Numbered from the stretch's first letter, positions 13,101 to 24,300 are shown. The stretch is DNA of 64,000 bases from Chelydra serpentina (GCA_037349315.1 JBAIAC010000165.1:248001-312000), one strand, 5' to 3'. The notes: a model not told the origin generated them from the sequence alone. Numbers and translations: made by a program.

Positions 13101-14005
13101 CCCCGCGCACAGCTCCAGGGCGCGCGCGTAGGAGGCCAGCGCCGCCGCGTAGTCCCCGGCCTGGAAGAGCCGGTTCCCCTCCTGCCGCAGCTGCCCCGCC
13201 GCCTCCTGGGGAAAGAGACAGTCAGAGGGGCCAGAGCCCTGGAGTTCCCCCCCGCCCGTCCAGCCCCCGGGGACCCCCACAGCCCAGCCCCCCGCCTCCT
13301 GGGGAAAGAGACAGTCAGAGGGGCCAGAGCCCTGGAGTTCCCCCCCGCCCGTCCAGCCCCCGGGGACCCCCACCCCCACAGCCCAGCCCCCCGCCCCCAG
13401 GGGAAAGAGACAGTCAGAGGGGCCAGAGCCCTGGAGTTCCCCCCCGCCCGTCCAGCCCCCGGGGACCCCCACCCCCACAGCCCAGCCCCCGCCCCCCGGG
13501 GAAAGAGACAGTCAGAGGGGCCAGAGCCCTGGAGTTCCCCCCCGCCCGTCCAGCCCCCGGGGACCCCCACCCCCACAGCCCAGCCCCCCGCCCCCCCGGG
13601 GAAAGAGACAGTCAGAGGGGCCAGAGCCCTGGAGTTCCCCCCGCCCGTCCAGCCCCCGGGGACCCCCACAGCCCAGCCCCCCGCCCCCCGGGGAAAGAGA
13701 CAGTCAGAGGGGCCAGAGCCCTGGAGTTCCCCCCCGCCTGTCCAGCCCCCGGGGACCCCCACCCCCACAGCCCAGCCCCCCGCCCCCCGCCCCCAGGGGA
13801 AAGAGACAGTCAGAGGGGCCAGAGCCCTGGAGTCCGCCCCCCGCCCGTCCAGCCCCTGGAACCCCCCTACCCCGGGAACCCCCCACCCCCACAGCCCAGC
13901 CCCCCGCCCCCAGGGGAAAGAGACAGTCAGAGGGGCCGGAGCCCCGGCGTCCGGCCCCCACCCCAGGGGAGCCGGGCACGGCGGGTCACTCACGGCCCCC
14001 TCCAT
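4187..14005 (-). CDS. UNC45A: UNC45 homolog A, myosin co-chaperone
   Basis: UNC45A folds and assembles myosin, binding HSP90 through its TPR domain and myosin through its C-terminal UCS domain; it is cytosolic (known). Coding exons, 5' to 3': 13994-14005, 13047-13205, 12095-12131, 11816-11991, 10644-10736, 9994-10161, 9206-9374, 8638-8808, 8342-8513, 7797-8097, 7524-7618, 7257-7398, 6935-7075, 6608-6735, 6380-6446, 6002-6115, 5607-5722, 5375-5492, 4944-5099, 4187-4450. They sum to 2799 nt (932 aa plus stop), close to human 929-944, with every phase consistent. TPRs are at about residues 5-115 ([30 protein letters not shown]); the armadillo/UCS part includes [21 protein letters not shown] and [14 protein letters not shown]. 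Exon 1 encodes only Met-Glu-Gly-Ala before a clean donor, so the N-terminus is short. Intron 1 is a minisatellite and intron 4 begins within a CR1 insertion. Confidence 0.96.
5150..5372. repeat. minisatellite in UNC45A intron 18
   Basis: Seven or eight imperfect units of CCACGCCCTGCCCGCCGGCC plus a variable CTGCCTGCC segment fill the intron up to a few bases from the exon 18 donor. The repeat begins just inside the intron and does not include the GT itself. Confidence 0.85.
10930..11812 (-). mobile_element. 5'-truncated CR1 LINE in UNC45A intron 4
   Basis: Minus-strand CR1 with the typical 3' end (ATTCTATGA at 10930-10950 in reverse complement) and the C-terminal reverse transcriptase frame, closely matching the corresponding part of the long CR1 at 37.7-40.6 kb. 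It is truncated at its 5' end at the codons for the RT motif DDTKLGG. It has the same orientation as UNC45A, and its 5' end touches the exon 4 donor (see findings). Confidence 0.93.
13206..13960. repeat. minisatellite carrying the UNC45A exon 2 acceptor tract
   Basis: Eight copies of a unit of roughly 90-115 bp, each with GGGGAAAGAGACAGTCAGAG followed by GGGCCAGAGCCCTGGAGTTC and a C-rich segment. On the gene strand each unit holds the polypyrimidine tract that precedes exon 2. Only the real acceptor and the copy near 13294-13312 keep CAG followed by GAGGC. Confidence 0.92.
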
Positions 14006-14180
14006 GCTGAGTCCGAACTCCGACTCGGCCGCTCCCTCCACTCACAGAGATTCGCCCCGCCCCCTGGCTCACCCAGGCCCCGCCCCATCGCGCGTGGCGT
14101 AATGACGCCATCTGTCAGCGCCCCCTCCCGGCGGCCTCGCTAGGACGCTGCTGACGCCATCACGTGACGGGCCCTGGGAT
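14006..14180 (-). promoter_or_regulatory. probable UNC45A promoter (CpG-rich, E-box)
   Basis: A CpG-rich stretch directly upstream of the UNC45A ATG. It holds an extended E-box, ATCACGTGAC at 14159-14168 (GTCACGTGAT on the gene strand; USF/MiT-TFE type), a perfect 6-bp inverted repeat TGGCGT-AATG-ACGCCA at 14095-14110, and a second TGACGCCA at about 14152-14159. No TATA box is seen. Factor assignment is inference from motif knowledge. Confidence 0.55.
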
Positions 14181-14498
14181 GGGGCGGCGCTTAACCTGAG
14201 GGTTCTGGAACCCCGCTCGGCCCCGCCCCGGCGCGGCCAAGGCTTCACCGCCCGTTGACTCTGGAACCTAACGATGACCAGGGGCCTGCCCAGGGGCCGG
14301 GCCCGCCGCTGCACTGCGCTGTCCCTGCAGGCGTGGGTAGCTCTGCACACAGGCCCTCCGCCGGAGCTGGGGAGGCGTATCTGAGCCCCCAGCCAAGGAA
14401 GCTAGCTGGGCTCCTGGGGCAGCTGTGCCCTGGGGAGGTGCCAAGGGGGATGATGGGATGTGCACATGGGACATCAGCAGGAGTCGCTCCAGGGCTCA

Positions 14499-16253
14499 CT
14501 AGGGTTGCCAACTTTCTAATCGCACAAAACCAAACACCCCTGCCCCGAGGCCCCGCCCCTTTTCCGAGGCTCCGCCGCCACTTGCTTGGTCCACCCTCAG
14601 TCACTGTCACCAGGTAGGGGCTTGGGGTGCGGGATGGGCGGTGAGGACACCGGCTGGGGGTGCAGGCTCTGGGGTGGGGCCAAGGATGAGGGATTTGGGG
14701 TGTAGGATAGGGCTGAGGGCTGGGCAGGGGGGTTGAGGGTGCAGGGTCCTGGCAGTGCTTACCGTGGCTACCAGGAAGCAGCCACCAGGCCCCTGCAGCC
14801 CCAAGACACATGGGCATGGGTGGTCAGGGAGACTCAGCGCGCTGCCCTCGCACCTGCAGCCACTGCCTCCGCAGCTCCCATTAGTTGCGGTTCCCGGCCA
14901 ATGGGAGCTGCAGAGTCGGCCCTCGGGGCGGGGGCAGCACACGTAGCCTCCCTGGCCGCCCATGCATCTAGGGTCTGCAGGGATGTGGGCCACTTCCGGG
15001 AGCTGCGCGGAGCTAGAGCAGGCAGGGAGCCTGCCTTAGCCCCAGGTCCCCGCTGTGCCGCTGGCCGGACTTTTAATGGCCCGGTTGGTGGTGCCAACCG
15101 GAGCCGCCGGGGTCCCTTTTCGAGCGGTGTGATGTTATGAGTATAATATAATATCTCATTGAAAGGTGACAGGGCCAGAAAGAGTTAATGAACTCACAGA
15201 CTGACCTGACCCATGGCCGAACTGTAATGACTGGTTAGGAAGATGTGTCAATGAATAGTGCTTTGAAATGCAGCCGGCATTGTTAGAGATAGAAGGGGAG
15301 ATGTTTGCTCAGCACTTGTGATGTAAGCAAACAAGTCTTGTCTATGGCTATAGCTTTGATTCAAAGATCACAAAAGGAATATTAACATTTAGGAAGATAT
15401 CTGAGTGAAATAGTATTATTGTCTATGTCTCTTTGAAGATTGTGATAACCTGTGTCTGAACTGTGTAATGGATACATTATCCTGTGCTAATTGCCATGAT
15501 GTTTGGAAGAAGGAACGTTCAGCCTATTGTTTTCTCCGGCCAAATGGCTGCTGGAAATGTATAAGAACCCTGGGACATGATCCTTCTTCATCTCAGATCT
15601 GCTTTGGGTTTCAAGAAGGGGAAACCCTGAGCCATAAGGATTGAGATCCCCAGTCACTGACTGGTGTCACCCTGAATATGGACATTGGACTATAACCTAT
15701 GGACTATTTCTAAAAGGACTTTTGGCAACTACATGCTCATCTCTGCTATGTACCTGAACCTCAAGAATTGAATTCAAGTCTGTATGTATACTGATCTATT
15801 AACCAACTCTCTCTCTCTTTTCTTTTTTAATAAATTTTAGTTTAGTTAATAAGAATTGACTAGAAGCGTGTATTTAGGGTAAGATCTAAGTTATTATTTG
15901 ACCTGGATTTGGGGCTGATCCTTTGGGATTGGAAGAACCTTTTCTTATATATGATGAATTAAGATTTTCAGTAATCATCATCATATCTGACAGTGTGGGT
16001 CTGGATGGAGGCCTGAGGCTGGGTACTTTAAGGGAACTGTGTTGTTTGGACTTCTTCGTAACCAGTGTGGTACTATAGAAGCTGTTTTGTGCTGGCTTGG
16101 TGAATCTAAGTATTGGAATATCCACCAGCATTTGGGGTTTGTTTGCCCTGTTCTGTTCGCAGTTCACCCTGATTGAGTAACCTCAGCAGGCTCCTACGGG
16201 CAGCACCGTCACAAGCGGGCGTTCCGGTCGGAAACCGGATGCCTGGCAACCCT
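14499..16253. mobile_element. hAT-like DNA transposon interrupted by a solo LTR
   Basis: The element begins (CT)AGGGTTGCCA and ends TGGCAACCCT, so it has terminal inverted repeats. It is bounded by 8-bp direct repeats AGGGCTCA at 14491-14498 and 16254-16261, the target-site duplication length of hAT elements. Its body is 14499-15127 plus 16219-16253; the rest is the inserted LTR and that LTR's duplicated 5-bp target. No transposase frame was seen, so it is non-autonomous. Confidence 0.85.
15128..16213 (+). mobile_element. solo LTR of an endogenous retrovirus
   Basis: A 1086-bp AT-rich insert starting TGTGATG and ending CGTCACA, flanked by a perfect 5-bp target duplication AGCGG (15123-15127 and 16214-16218). 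An AATAAA lies near 15828. There is no internal viral sequence, so it is a solo LTR left by recombination. Confidence 0.88.
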
Positions 16254-16494
16254 AGGGCTCAGGCGGGTGGCACTGGCTGGCTGGAGGGAGACCGATCCTG
16301 GGCAAATATCAGGCTCCAGTTCCAATTTGCCACATGGCTCAGCCACCTCTGCCAGGTCCTCAAATGGCACAACGTGGCGGCAGCCAGACCTACAGCCCGT
16401 TCGCCACAGAGCCAGCGGCTGGGATCGGCGCCTCCGGGCCACCAGCTCATGCAGGAGCAGACGCTGCAGAGGAGCATTCACTCCAGCAACGCAG

Positions 16495-16665
16495 GAGTGT
16501 ACACACGCGCAAACCCACACATGTCCACACCCCTCCCCACACACACACACACACGTCCATGCCCCACATTCCCACACATGCACACCCCTCACACCGACAT
16601 GTCCACACCCCTCACACCCACACCTGCACCCCCCACATGTGTCCACACCCCACACACATACATAC
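16495..16665. repeat. CA-rich microsatellite tract
   Basis: Irregular CACACA, CACACCC and ACATGTCCACACCC units. Downstream to 17174 I see only unassigned sequence that should include the 3' UTR of the SHISAL1-like gene. Confidence 0.75.
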
Positions 16666-17174
16666 CCCCATGCTGATGCCCATCGCACATAACCCTGTGG
16701 ACCCTCCCATGCTCCCTTGAGCTGGTGCGCAGCAGCTGGGCTGGCTGGGCTGGCCATGGAGGAACAAGGACCCTGCCCGCAGCCCTCGGTGCCCAGGGTG
16801 GCGATCGAGGCACAACCAGCAATAAAAGGGAACTGAGAGTGCGACCAGCTGTGAACGAGGAGCTGCAGGCAGCCCCAGGGACCCTGAGCAGGGATGAGCC
16901 GTGGGCGGGATGAAGAGGGGCCCCAGCCCTGCCCCACTTGTGTCATCGTGTGAGTCCACCCCCTACACCCCCCGCCAGGTTCCTCTCGCTCCAGAGGTCG
17001 CATCCCAGACAGAGCACTCGGGGACAGGGCTTGGCCTGTCAAGCCACCTAGGCACTTTATAAGGGCCAGGCCAGGCCAGGCCAAACAGTGCGGGGCTGAG
17101 GCATGGGCAGCACGCCAGGCTCTGCTAACAGTACCTCTGTAATCCCTACAGCCGACACGCCCTCTGCCCCACAG

Positions 17175-20100
17175 TCACTGCGGCGCCTGCTCTTCACGCT
17201 TGCTGTCCTGGCTGGGCTGGGTCCCTCCTCGCTGGGCCGGGCAGCTGCCGCTGGGTCCCTCCTCGCGCCGGGCAGCTCCTGCCGCTGGGTCCCTCCTCGC
17301 GCCGGGCAGCTCCTGCCGCTGGGTCCCTCCTCGCGCCGGGCAGCTCCTGCCGCTGGGTCCCTCCTCGCGCCGGGCAGCTCCTGCCGCTGGGTCCCTCCTC
17401 GCGCCGGGCAGCTCCTGCCGCTGGGTCCCTCCTCGCGCCGGGCAGCTCCTGCCGCTGGGTCCCTCCTCGCGCCGGGCAGCTCCTGCCGCTGGGTCCCTCC
17501 TCGCTGGGCCGGGCAGCTCCTGCCGCTGGGTCCCTCCTCGCTGGGCCGGGCAGCTCCTGCCGCTGGGTCCCTCCTCGCGCCGGGCAGCTCCTGCCGCTGG
17601 GTCCCTCCTCGCGCCGGGCAGCTCCTGCCGCTGGGTCCCTCCTCGCGCCGGGCAGCTCCTGCCGCTGGGTCCCTCCTCGCGCCGGGCAGCTCCTGCTGCT
17701 GGGTCCCTTCTCACCGGGCCGGCCTGGGGGCAGCGGTGCGGGAAGGAGCTGGCCAGGCACTTGCCCAGGCGGCTGTTGCTCAGGAGGCTGTAGAAGCGGT
17801 GCTGGTTGAGTCTGCAGAAGTGGAGGAAGTCGAGGGTCATGAGCGCGAGGACAAGGAGGCCGTAGAGCCCCACAGCCAGCAGGGGCAGTGGGTTCCTGTG
17901 GGGGAAGGAACAAGGCAATAGCTGTGTTACACTGGGTACGATCCTGCTACCACGGGGGGCTTCCACTCTCCCAGGGAAACCCAGATGTCAGGCGGTGTCC
18001 CCCACTGGGCACTATTGGGTGCCCCCAGGCAGCCCTGTCCTACTTCCATATCTTCCCCAGCTCGATGCCAGGGGGCGTCGTCCCCCTCCTGGGGAGCCCA
18101 GTGCTGCTAGGGAAATATATGGACCACGGTGGTCAGCAGAGGCGCTGCCCATGGACACCTGGCAAATGGAGAGTTGCTGCTTTGCAGCTGCTGCTGGAAA
18201 ACGGGGCTGGGCATGAGTCGTTAATGCCAGTTAACGAGCTCCGGCCACTTGAATGGATTAGAGCGGCATGATTTTCCTTTACAACATAAGAACAGCCACA
18301 CTGGGTCAGGCCAATGATCCATCTAGCCCAGTATCTTCCAGTAGTGGCTGGTGCCAGATTCTTCAAAGGGAATGAACAGAACAGGGCAGTTACCAAGTGA
18401 TCCATCCCGTCATCCAGCCCCAGCTTCGGGCAGTCAGAGGTTTAGGGACATCCAGAGCATGGGCTGCGTCCTTGACTGTCATGGCTTACAGCCATTGATG
18501 GAATAGCCGTAAGTTCCTGCAGGAAATTCTCTAGTTCTTTTTTGAACCCTGTTATACTCTTCGCCTTCACAACATCCTCTGGCAAGGAGTTCCACAGGTT
18601 GACTGTGTGCTGTGTGAAGAAATACTTCCTTCTGTTTGTTTTAAACCTGCTGCCTATTAATTTAGTTGGGTGACCCCTAGTTCTTGTGTTATGAGAAGGA
18701 GTAAATAACACTTCCTTATTTACTTTCTCCACACCAGTCATGATTTTATAGACCTCCATCACATCTCCCCTTAGTCGTCTCTTTTCTCAGCTGAATAGTC
18801 CCAGTCTTCAATCTCTTCTCATACAGAAGCTGTTCCATCCCTAATCATTGTTGTTGCCCTTCTCTGAACCTTTTCCAGTTCTAATGTATCTTTCCTGAGC
18901 TGGGGTAGCCAGAACTGCGTGCAGTATTTAAGGTGTGGGCGTAAGAGGGATGTATATAGTGCCAATGCAGCTTCGTGCCTGTCATGCTACGTCTCTCCGG
19001 GGCTTTTCTGGCTCATATAAAACCAGCTCGTGGTCCGTGCTGCTCTGCCATTCCCGGGAGTCCCAGACCCCTCTTTAGCGCTCACCTGGGTGGCTCCCAG
19101 TGTGCCAGGCGCGCCCATCAGCATGCTGCACCGTGCGTGGTGCAGGGCCACGACGAGTCACGCCGGATTTGCCCCTCCAGAAGGGGCTGCACACATGGCT
19201 GGCGTTAGAACCTAAAGCAGCCTCACCCCTCCTCCAGACCGGGCACTGCTGCTTACCTGAGTCTGGCTGGGCTGGGCACGTTGGACAGATTGACCCTTCT
19301 CAGGCTCTCAAACTCCAGCTGGGGGCAGCAGGATTTCAGGGCATGGTCTCCAGGGTGGCAGCAGTACCTGTGTGCGGGGGGGTCAGTGAGGCGTGGGCAG
19401 TAGAAGCCGGAGTGGTAGCGCCCATCAGGGCTGGGATATCCCTCGCAGAGGTGCAGGTTACGGGCCGAGGCTGCAAGGGGAAGTCGCAGCCAAAGACACT
19501 ATTCAGAACATGAGCCAAGTACAAGAGCTTGGCCTACTGCACTGTCGCAGCAGATAACAGCCTACAACTGCTACCAGCTGATGGAGTCCATCCCCACCCC
19601 CACCCACCCACACTTAGCTCAGGTGAGGAAGGCCCATGCTCACAGACTTTTGTGGGAGGCATGACACTGAGCAGGGCCAGCCCAGCCTCAGGGGGCCCCA
19701 GGGCGACCTCATTCTCAACCCCACCAAGAGGAGAACCCTGACAAAACGCTCAGAGTGGCTGCAGCTTCCCAGGACTCTGTGGGGATGGGCTGGGGAGAGC
19801 TCTCCTGGGTGCCCGGAGCTCTTCCAGGGGATGGTCAGGAAGTGGCTACAGCTGAGCTCCGAGCTGAGCTTGGCCCGGGGCAGCTCGCTGAGTCCTCCCC
19901 CGACCTAGCCTGGGACCCCACCCCGTGGCCTCAGGCTCTGGACTACTGGAGCAACTCACTCGCCCATGTGCACTGGCTAGCGAGGGCTGCTTCAGGCGCC
20001 TTTCAGTGGCTCATGAGCCACGGGCAGCCGGCCGGCCGGCTGCTCCTGGTTTGCACCCTAGTGTTGGCCGTGGTAGGGCAGGGTGCTCACCCCATGGGCT

Positions 20101-21362
20101 GTCACCCTGATTGCCCAGCACAGCGGGGGTGTCAGAGGCCTGCGGCACCAAACCATGCGGGGCTCTGCCGCTGGCTCCCATCTCACAGTGCCCAGCCCAT
20201 GGCTGGCGTGCAGAGTGCAGCTCCTGCGGCAATGCTGGCAGGGTGCCCGCCCGATGCACTGAGCCCACAGGGCCTTGTCGCAAGGACACCTGGTGTCGCT
20301 GTCGGTGCTCTCCCCAAGGAGGAGGGATGGGCAGGGGGCAAAGCAGACTGCCCACGGGGCGGGGGGGGGGGTGTCCTATGTTAATCCGTGACCAGGCTGG
20401 AGAAGGGTGTTGAGGACAGCCGTGCAGCAGAAATGTGGCCCGGTCTCACACCCAGCTGGGCACACTCCCCAGCCCACGGAACAGTGCCTCACCCCTGGAC
20501 ATGCACCGATGCCTACATGAGAGACTCCCAGGGCAGTGCCAGTCACACCTGTGCCCCGGCCTGCACCAACCCCTTGGGGCCAGACGCACACCCGCCCCCC
20601 GGAATGAGCAGTGTGAATAGCGCTGTGCTACAGTAGAGACGGAGCAGGGTGGGAGTCAGAGCAGTTTGGGGAGCTGACCAGGGTGCCGAGGAGGTTGGGG
20701 AACTGAGGGGGCACTGTGCCCATGCCGAGGGGGTTGGGGAGCCTAGGATGTGCCCTACCCATGCCGAGGGGGTTGGGAGCCCAGGGTGTGCCCTACCCAT
20801 GCCGAGGGGGTTGGGCAGCTGAGAGGGCACTGTGCCCATGCCAAAGGGGTTGGGGAGCCCAGGGTGTGCCCTACCCATGCTGAGGGGGTTGGGGAACTGA
20901 GGGGTGCCCTACCTGTACCAAGGGGCTTGGGGAGCTGAGGGCACTGTGCCCATGCCAAGGGGGTTGGGGAGCCCAGGGGTGACCTACCTGTGCCAAGGGG
21001 GGTTGGCCAGCTGAGAGGGCACTGTGCCCATGCCAAGGGGGTTGGGGAGCCCAGGGGTGCCCTACCTGTGCCAAGGGGGTTGGGGAGCCCAGGGTGTGCC
21101 CTACCCATGCTGAGGGGGTTGGGGAACTGAGGGGTGCCCTACCTGTACCAAGGGGCTTGGGGAGCTGAGGGCACTGTGCCCATGCCAAGGGGGTTGGGGA
21201 GCCCAGGGGTGACCTACCAGTGCTGATGGGGGTTGGGGAGCTGAGAGGGCACTGTGCCCATGCCAAGGGGGTTGGGGAGCCCAGGGGTGACCTACCTGTG
21301 CCGAGGAAGCTGGCAGGCAGTGCTGTGCAGAGGAGACCCCCAAGCAGGAGTCTGTGCAGCAT
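17175..21362 (-). CDS. SHISAL1-like (shisa-like) single-pass membrane protein
   Basis: Three coding exons, 21296-21362, 19257-19470 and 17175-17895, join in phase to 1002 nt (333 aa). Exon 1 encodes a signal peptide ([19 protein letters not shown]). Exon 2 encodes a cysteine module with spacing C-X15-C-X11-CC-X9-CC ([14 protein letters not shown], then YCCHP and SCCP), the same spacing as I recall for human SHISAL1, followed by an NLS glycosylation sequon. Exon 3 starts with a transmembrane segment (about residues 97-119, [20 protein letters not shown]) and a short conserved juxtamembrane part ([13 protein letters not shown]); from about residue 155 the tail is encoded by a 34-bp minisatellite. 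Human SHISAL1 is on chromosome 22, so this looks like a paralogue, here placed between UNC45A and MAN2A2 where mammals have HDDC3. Shisa-family proteins modulate receptors at ER or cell membranes, but the function of this member is unknown. The start ATG (21360-21362) is well supported. Confidence 0.85.
17217..17710. repeat. 34-bp minisatellite inside coding exon 3 of the SHISAL1-like gene
   Basis: About 14 nearly identical copies of GGGTCCCTCCTCGCGCCGGG plus CAGCTCCTGCCGCT (34 bp), a few with an extra CTGGG variant. Because 34 is not a multiple of 3, three units make one 34-residue protein period. All three frames are stop-free on the gene strand, and two long frames are open on the plus strand. 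Confidence 0.95.
18285..18990 (-). mobile_element. second CR1-family LINE fragment in intron 2 of the SHISAL1-like gene
   Basis: Starts near CATAAGAACAGCCACACTGG and continues through a minus-strand reverse-transcriptase C-terminal frame (18442-18762: [16 protein letters not shown]). It is clearly different from the ATTCTATGA-tailed CR1 copies in this window, so it belongs to another CR1-like subfamily. It is 5' truncated and has diverged. Confidence 0.85.
20690..21295. repeat. minisatellite carrying copies of the exon 1 donor of the SHISAL1-like gene
   Basis: About 14 units of roughly 40-45 bp (CCAAGGGGGTTGGGGAGCCC with alternating CTGTGCCCATG and CCTACCTGTGCC parts) run right up to exon 1. 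In several units the gene strand reads GGCACAG|GTAGG, identical to the real exon 1 donor at 21295/21296. Confidence 0.92.
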
Positions 21363-24300
21363 CTTCTCGTCTGCTCCTTGGGCAGAGGCAGCTGAGGCTC
21401 CGGTCTGAGGAAACAGAAGCCACGGCCCCTCCTGCCCCCGCCTCCATCCCGGGCCCAGCAAGCGCCTCTCCCTCCCGCAGCCATTAAGGCCTCTCCACAT
21501 GAGCCTTCTGCACTTACTGCCCAGCTCCACTGGGACCCGGCCGAGACAAGGAGGCGGCACATCACTAATGAGCCTCTCCGGGAGCCAGTGCCCGGTGGGG
21601 CAGGAGACTGCAGGCACTTTTGAGGCTGGCGCTGGAATTCCTGAGCCCCTCTTGTCAGCCAGGAAAGTGGGCGTTGGTGACTCCCCCAGGCAGGGTGATT
21701 ACCCTGCTGGGGGTCAGGGCCGGGGCACTGACTCCCTGGGGAGAGAGGATCTAGGGTGCGGGCTGAGCAGGCCGGAGAGAGGAGCCCTGGAGCAGCCCAG
21801 CCTGGGCAGACGGGCTGAGCTGTTCTCTGGTTGGGAGGCTCTGTTCATAAAGCCAAACCTGGGGGGCGACAGGAGTTCTGACTCTATGCAGGAGGGGAAG
21901 GGCACACAGAGGAGTAGGGAGTGCACCCCGCTGTGCCAGCACAAGTCCAACCGTACTCAGCTCTGGGTGGTGAGGCTGGCATGGGGTGGCTGTGCTCCTG
22001 CCTAGGGTGAGAGCCCCTTATCTAGCCCCCATGCCAGCACCTGGCAGGGCTGAGCCCCGGCCAGCAGAGCTGTTACCCCGTGGCTTGGGGAATGGCGGCG
22101 CAGCGGGGGTGGGGGACACCGGGGGGGTGGGGGGGGCGCAGCGACAAGATGGCGTCTCAGAAGAACCCTGCCAAGTGGGGCTGAGGGAGAACCAGCCCAG
22201 CCCAGCCGGGGCCTGCCAGGACAAGCACTCCCCTGCCCCGCCCCCGCCCAGCGGCAGGGTCTTGGGCCCCCGCCAGGGGCTCCATTAGTGGTTGCTCAGA
22301 AGCCAGAGCTGCTAATTGCTGCACTTATAGGCGCCCTGCGGATGGGGGAAGGGGGGTCAGCGTGCCAGCCCCTTCCTCCTGCCGGATCATCACCGCCCGC
22401 CCCACACACAGAGCAGCCAGCCCCGGGGCACCCTACACACGAGCTGACAGGATCCTTTTCACCTGTGCACGCACGCCCCAGACTAGCCCCCCGCGGCCTG
22501 CCCCCGGCTGCCAGCAGAGATCTGCCTGGTCTGTTCCCGCCACCAGCGCTGCCGCGAGCCGCCATTCCCCTCTGCCCGCCTGCTTCAGGCTCTCAGCAGA
22601 CTCAGGCAGGCCTCCTGCCCCGGTTACCTGGGGGCCCGTCTGGGAGGTTCCCCTGCGCCACGGGGCTACAGCTCTGATTCTGGAGCACAGACTTGAGCCT
22701 GGCATTGTACCCAGGACCATCCCATACCCCAAGGCCATTGCCCAGCCACAGCACTGCGCTCCCATCCCACGGCCTTCGGTTTGGTACATGCAGGGTCTCC
22801 TGGTGCCCAAGCTCAGAGCCCTGGGACAAGGCGCCTCTAGCGAGCAGGCCGCAAGGTGTATTCCCAGTGCGTGGGCCTGGCTTGGCAGGGACGGGGTCCA
22901 ACCGGGAGGGGGACGCTGCTGCGGGGAAGGCTTTGCCGCGGGCTGTTCCAGGAGCCATCCTTGCTGTGCGCCAAGAGCAGAGACAAACAAGGAAGAGGCA
23001 GCTGTGGGCACCCCCCTGCCCCACCCCTTCCTTGCAGTAATTAGCCCTGGGGGAGGCCAGGGTAGTTCCGCAGCCCCAGTGCCGCACCGTGTAATGACAC
23101 TGGCCCCATAGCAACCAGAGAGGCTCAGGAGGCTGCTCCTGGGGGCAGATTCCCCACACGCACCCAGCAGGGGCCAGCAGCTGTGGCGTGGGCATGGCTG
23201 CAAGGAGCCACATTCAGAGCCATTCCCACAGCCCGGCCAGGGGAGCAGCAGCGATGGCCAGCGAGATTGCTGGCCTGGAGCGGCCCCGTGTCCCTCTAGC
23301 TTGCGCCTGGGCACTGGCTGCCTCGGGGGGAGCACAGGAGCCCTGGTGCAGGCGGCAAGGGGAGAAACCGCCCTGGCAGGTCATCCCTCAGCCCTGGGTA
23401 CAGCAGCTGGGCTTGGCCCCTGCCCTGCAGGCAGCCAGCTCGCCTCTTTGTACCCTTCTCATTCTCCACAGAAACGTCGGATTCTTTTTAATGGGGCCCG
23501 GAACTACGGCTCCCGTGAGGGGCAGGAAGGGGTCTAGTAAAGAACCAGCACAACCCTCCCCCTTCCAACCTTCCCCCACTGCCGGTAACAGCCAGGAACA
23601 GTGAGGGGGGCTAGAGGGGCCTCGGCTGGGGGAGGGGCACTCAGGGCCGGCGGTCGCCTAGGGTGCCAGGATTTGGGGGGCGGTGACTCCCGGCGGCGAT
23701 TCGAAACGCCGCCGAGAGGAGCTGCTGTCCCTGCCGCCGGCGGAAGTGAGCTGCCACGGGTGGGGGGGCTGGCCACCGCGGGGGGGGCGAGGAACCGAGC
23801 CCAGCCCGTCGTGGCCCGCGGGGAGCCGAGCCTGCCGCAGCCCACGGGTGGGTGAGGAGGCTGCCGCGGCCCGCGGACGTGGGGGTTAGCTGCCGCTCGG
23901 GGGGGTGGGGTGGGTTAGCTGCTACGGGGGGTGGGGATGGAGCTGGCTGCCACGGCGGGGGAGGGAGCGTTACCTGGGGGGTGCAGGGCTGGTGCAAGGA
24001 AGTTTCGCCTAGGGCACGAAACTTCCTTGCACCGGCCCTGGGGGCACTCGCTCCTTAGCACCTCCTGCTGGGTGGGGGCTGGAGGGGCCTCGGCTGGGGG
24101 AGGGGCACTCGCTCCTCAGCACCCCCTGCTGGGTGGGGGCTGTAGGCTCTCAGGGAGGGCTGGAGAAAGCTCCCTCCCCGACACTGTGGGCTCAGTCAAT
24201 AGAAGCCGCAGGAGAACCCCCCAGCGCAGGAAATGGAAGGAGGGGAGGTGTCCCATCAGCTGGAGGGAAGGGGGCAGAGGCCTGTGGTGCCCCTGCCTCC

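Noticed and set aside
12977..14143. Plus-strand open frames of 348-388 codons
   Set aside because: Antisense reading of the UNC45A intron 1 minisatellite.
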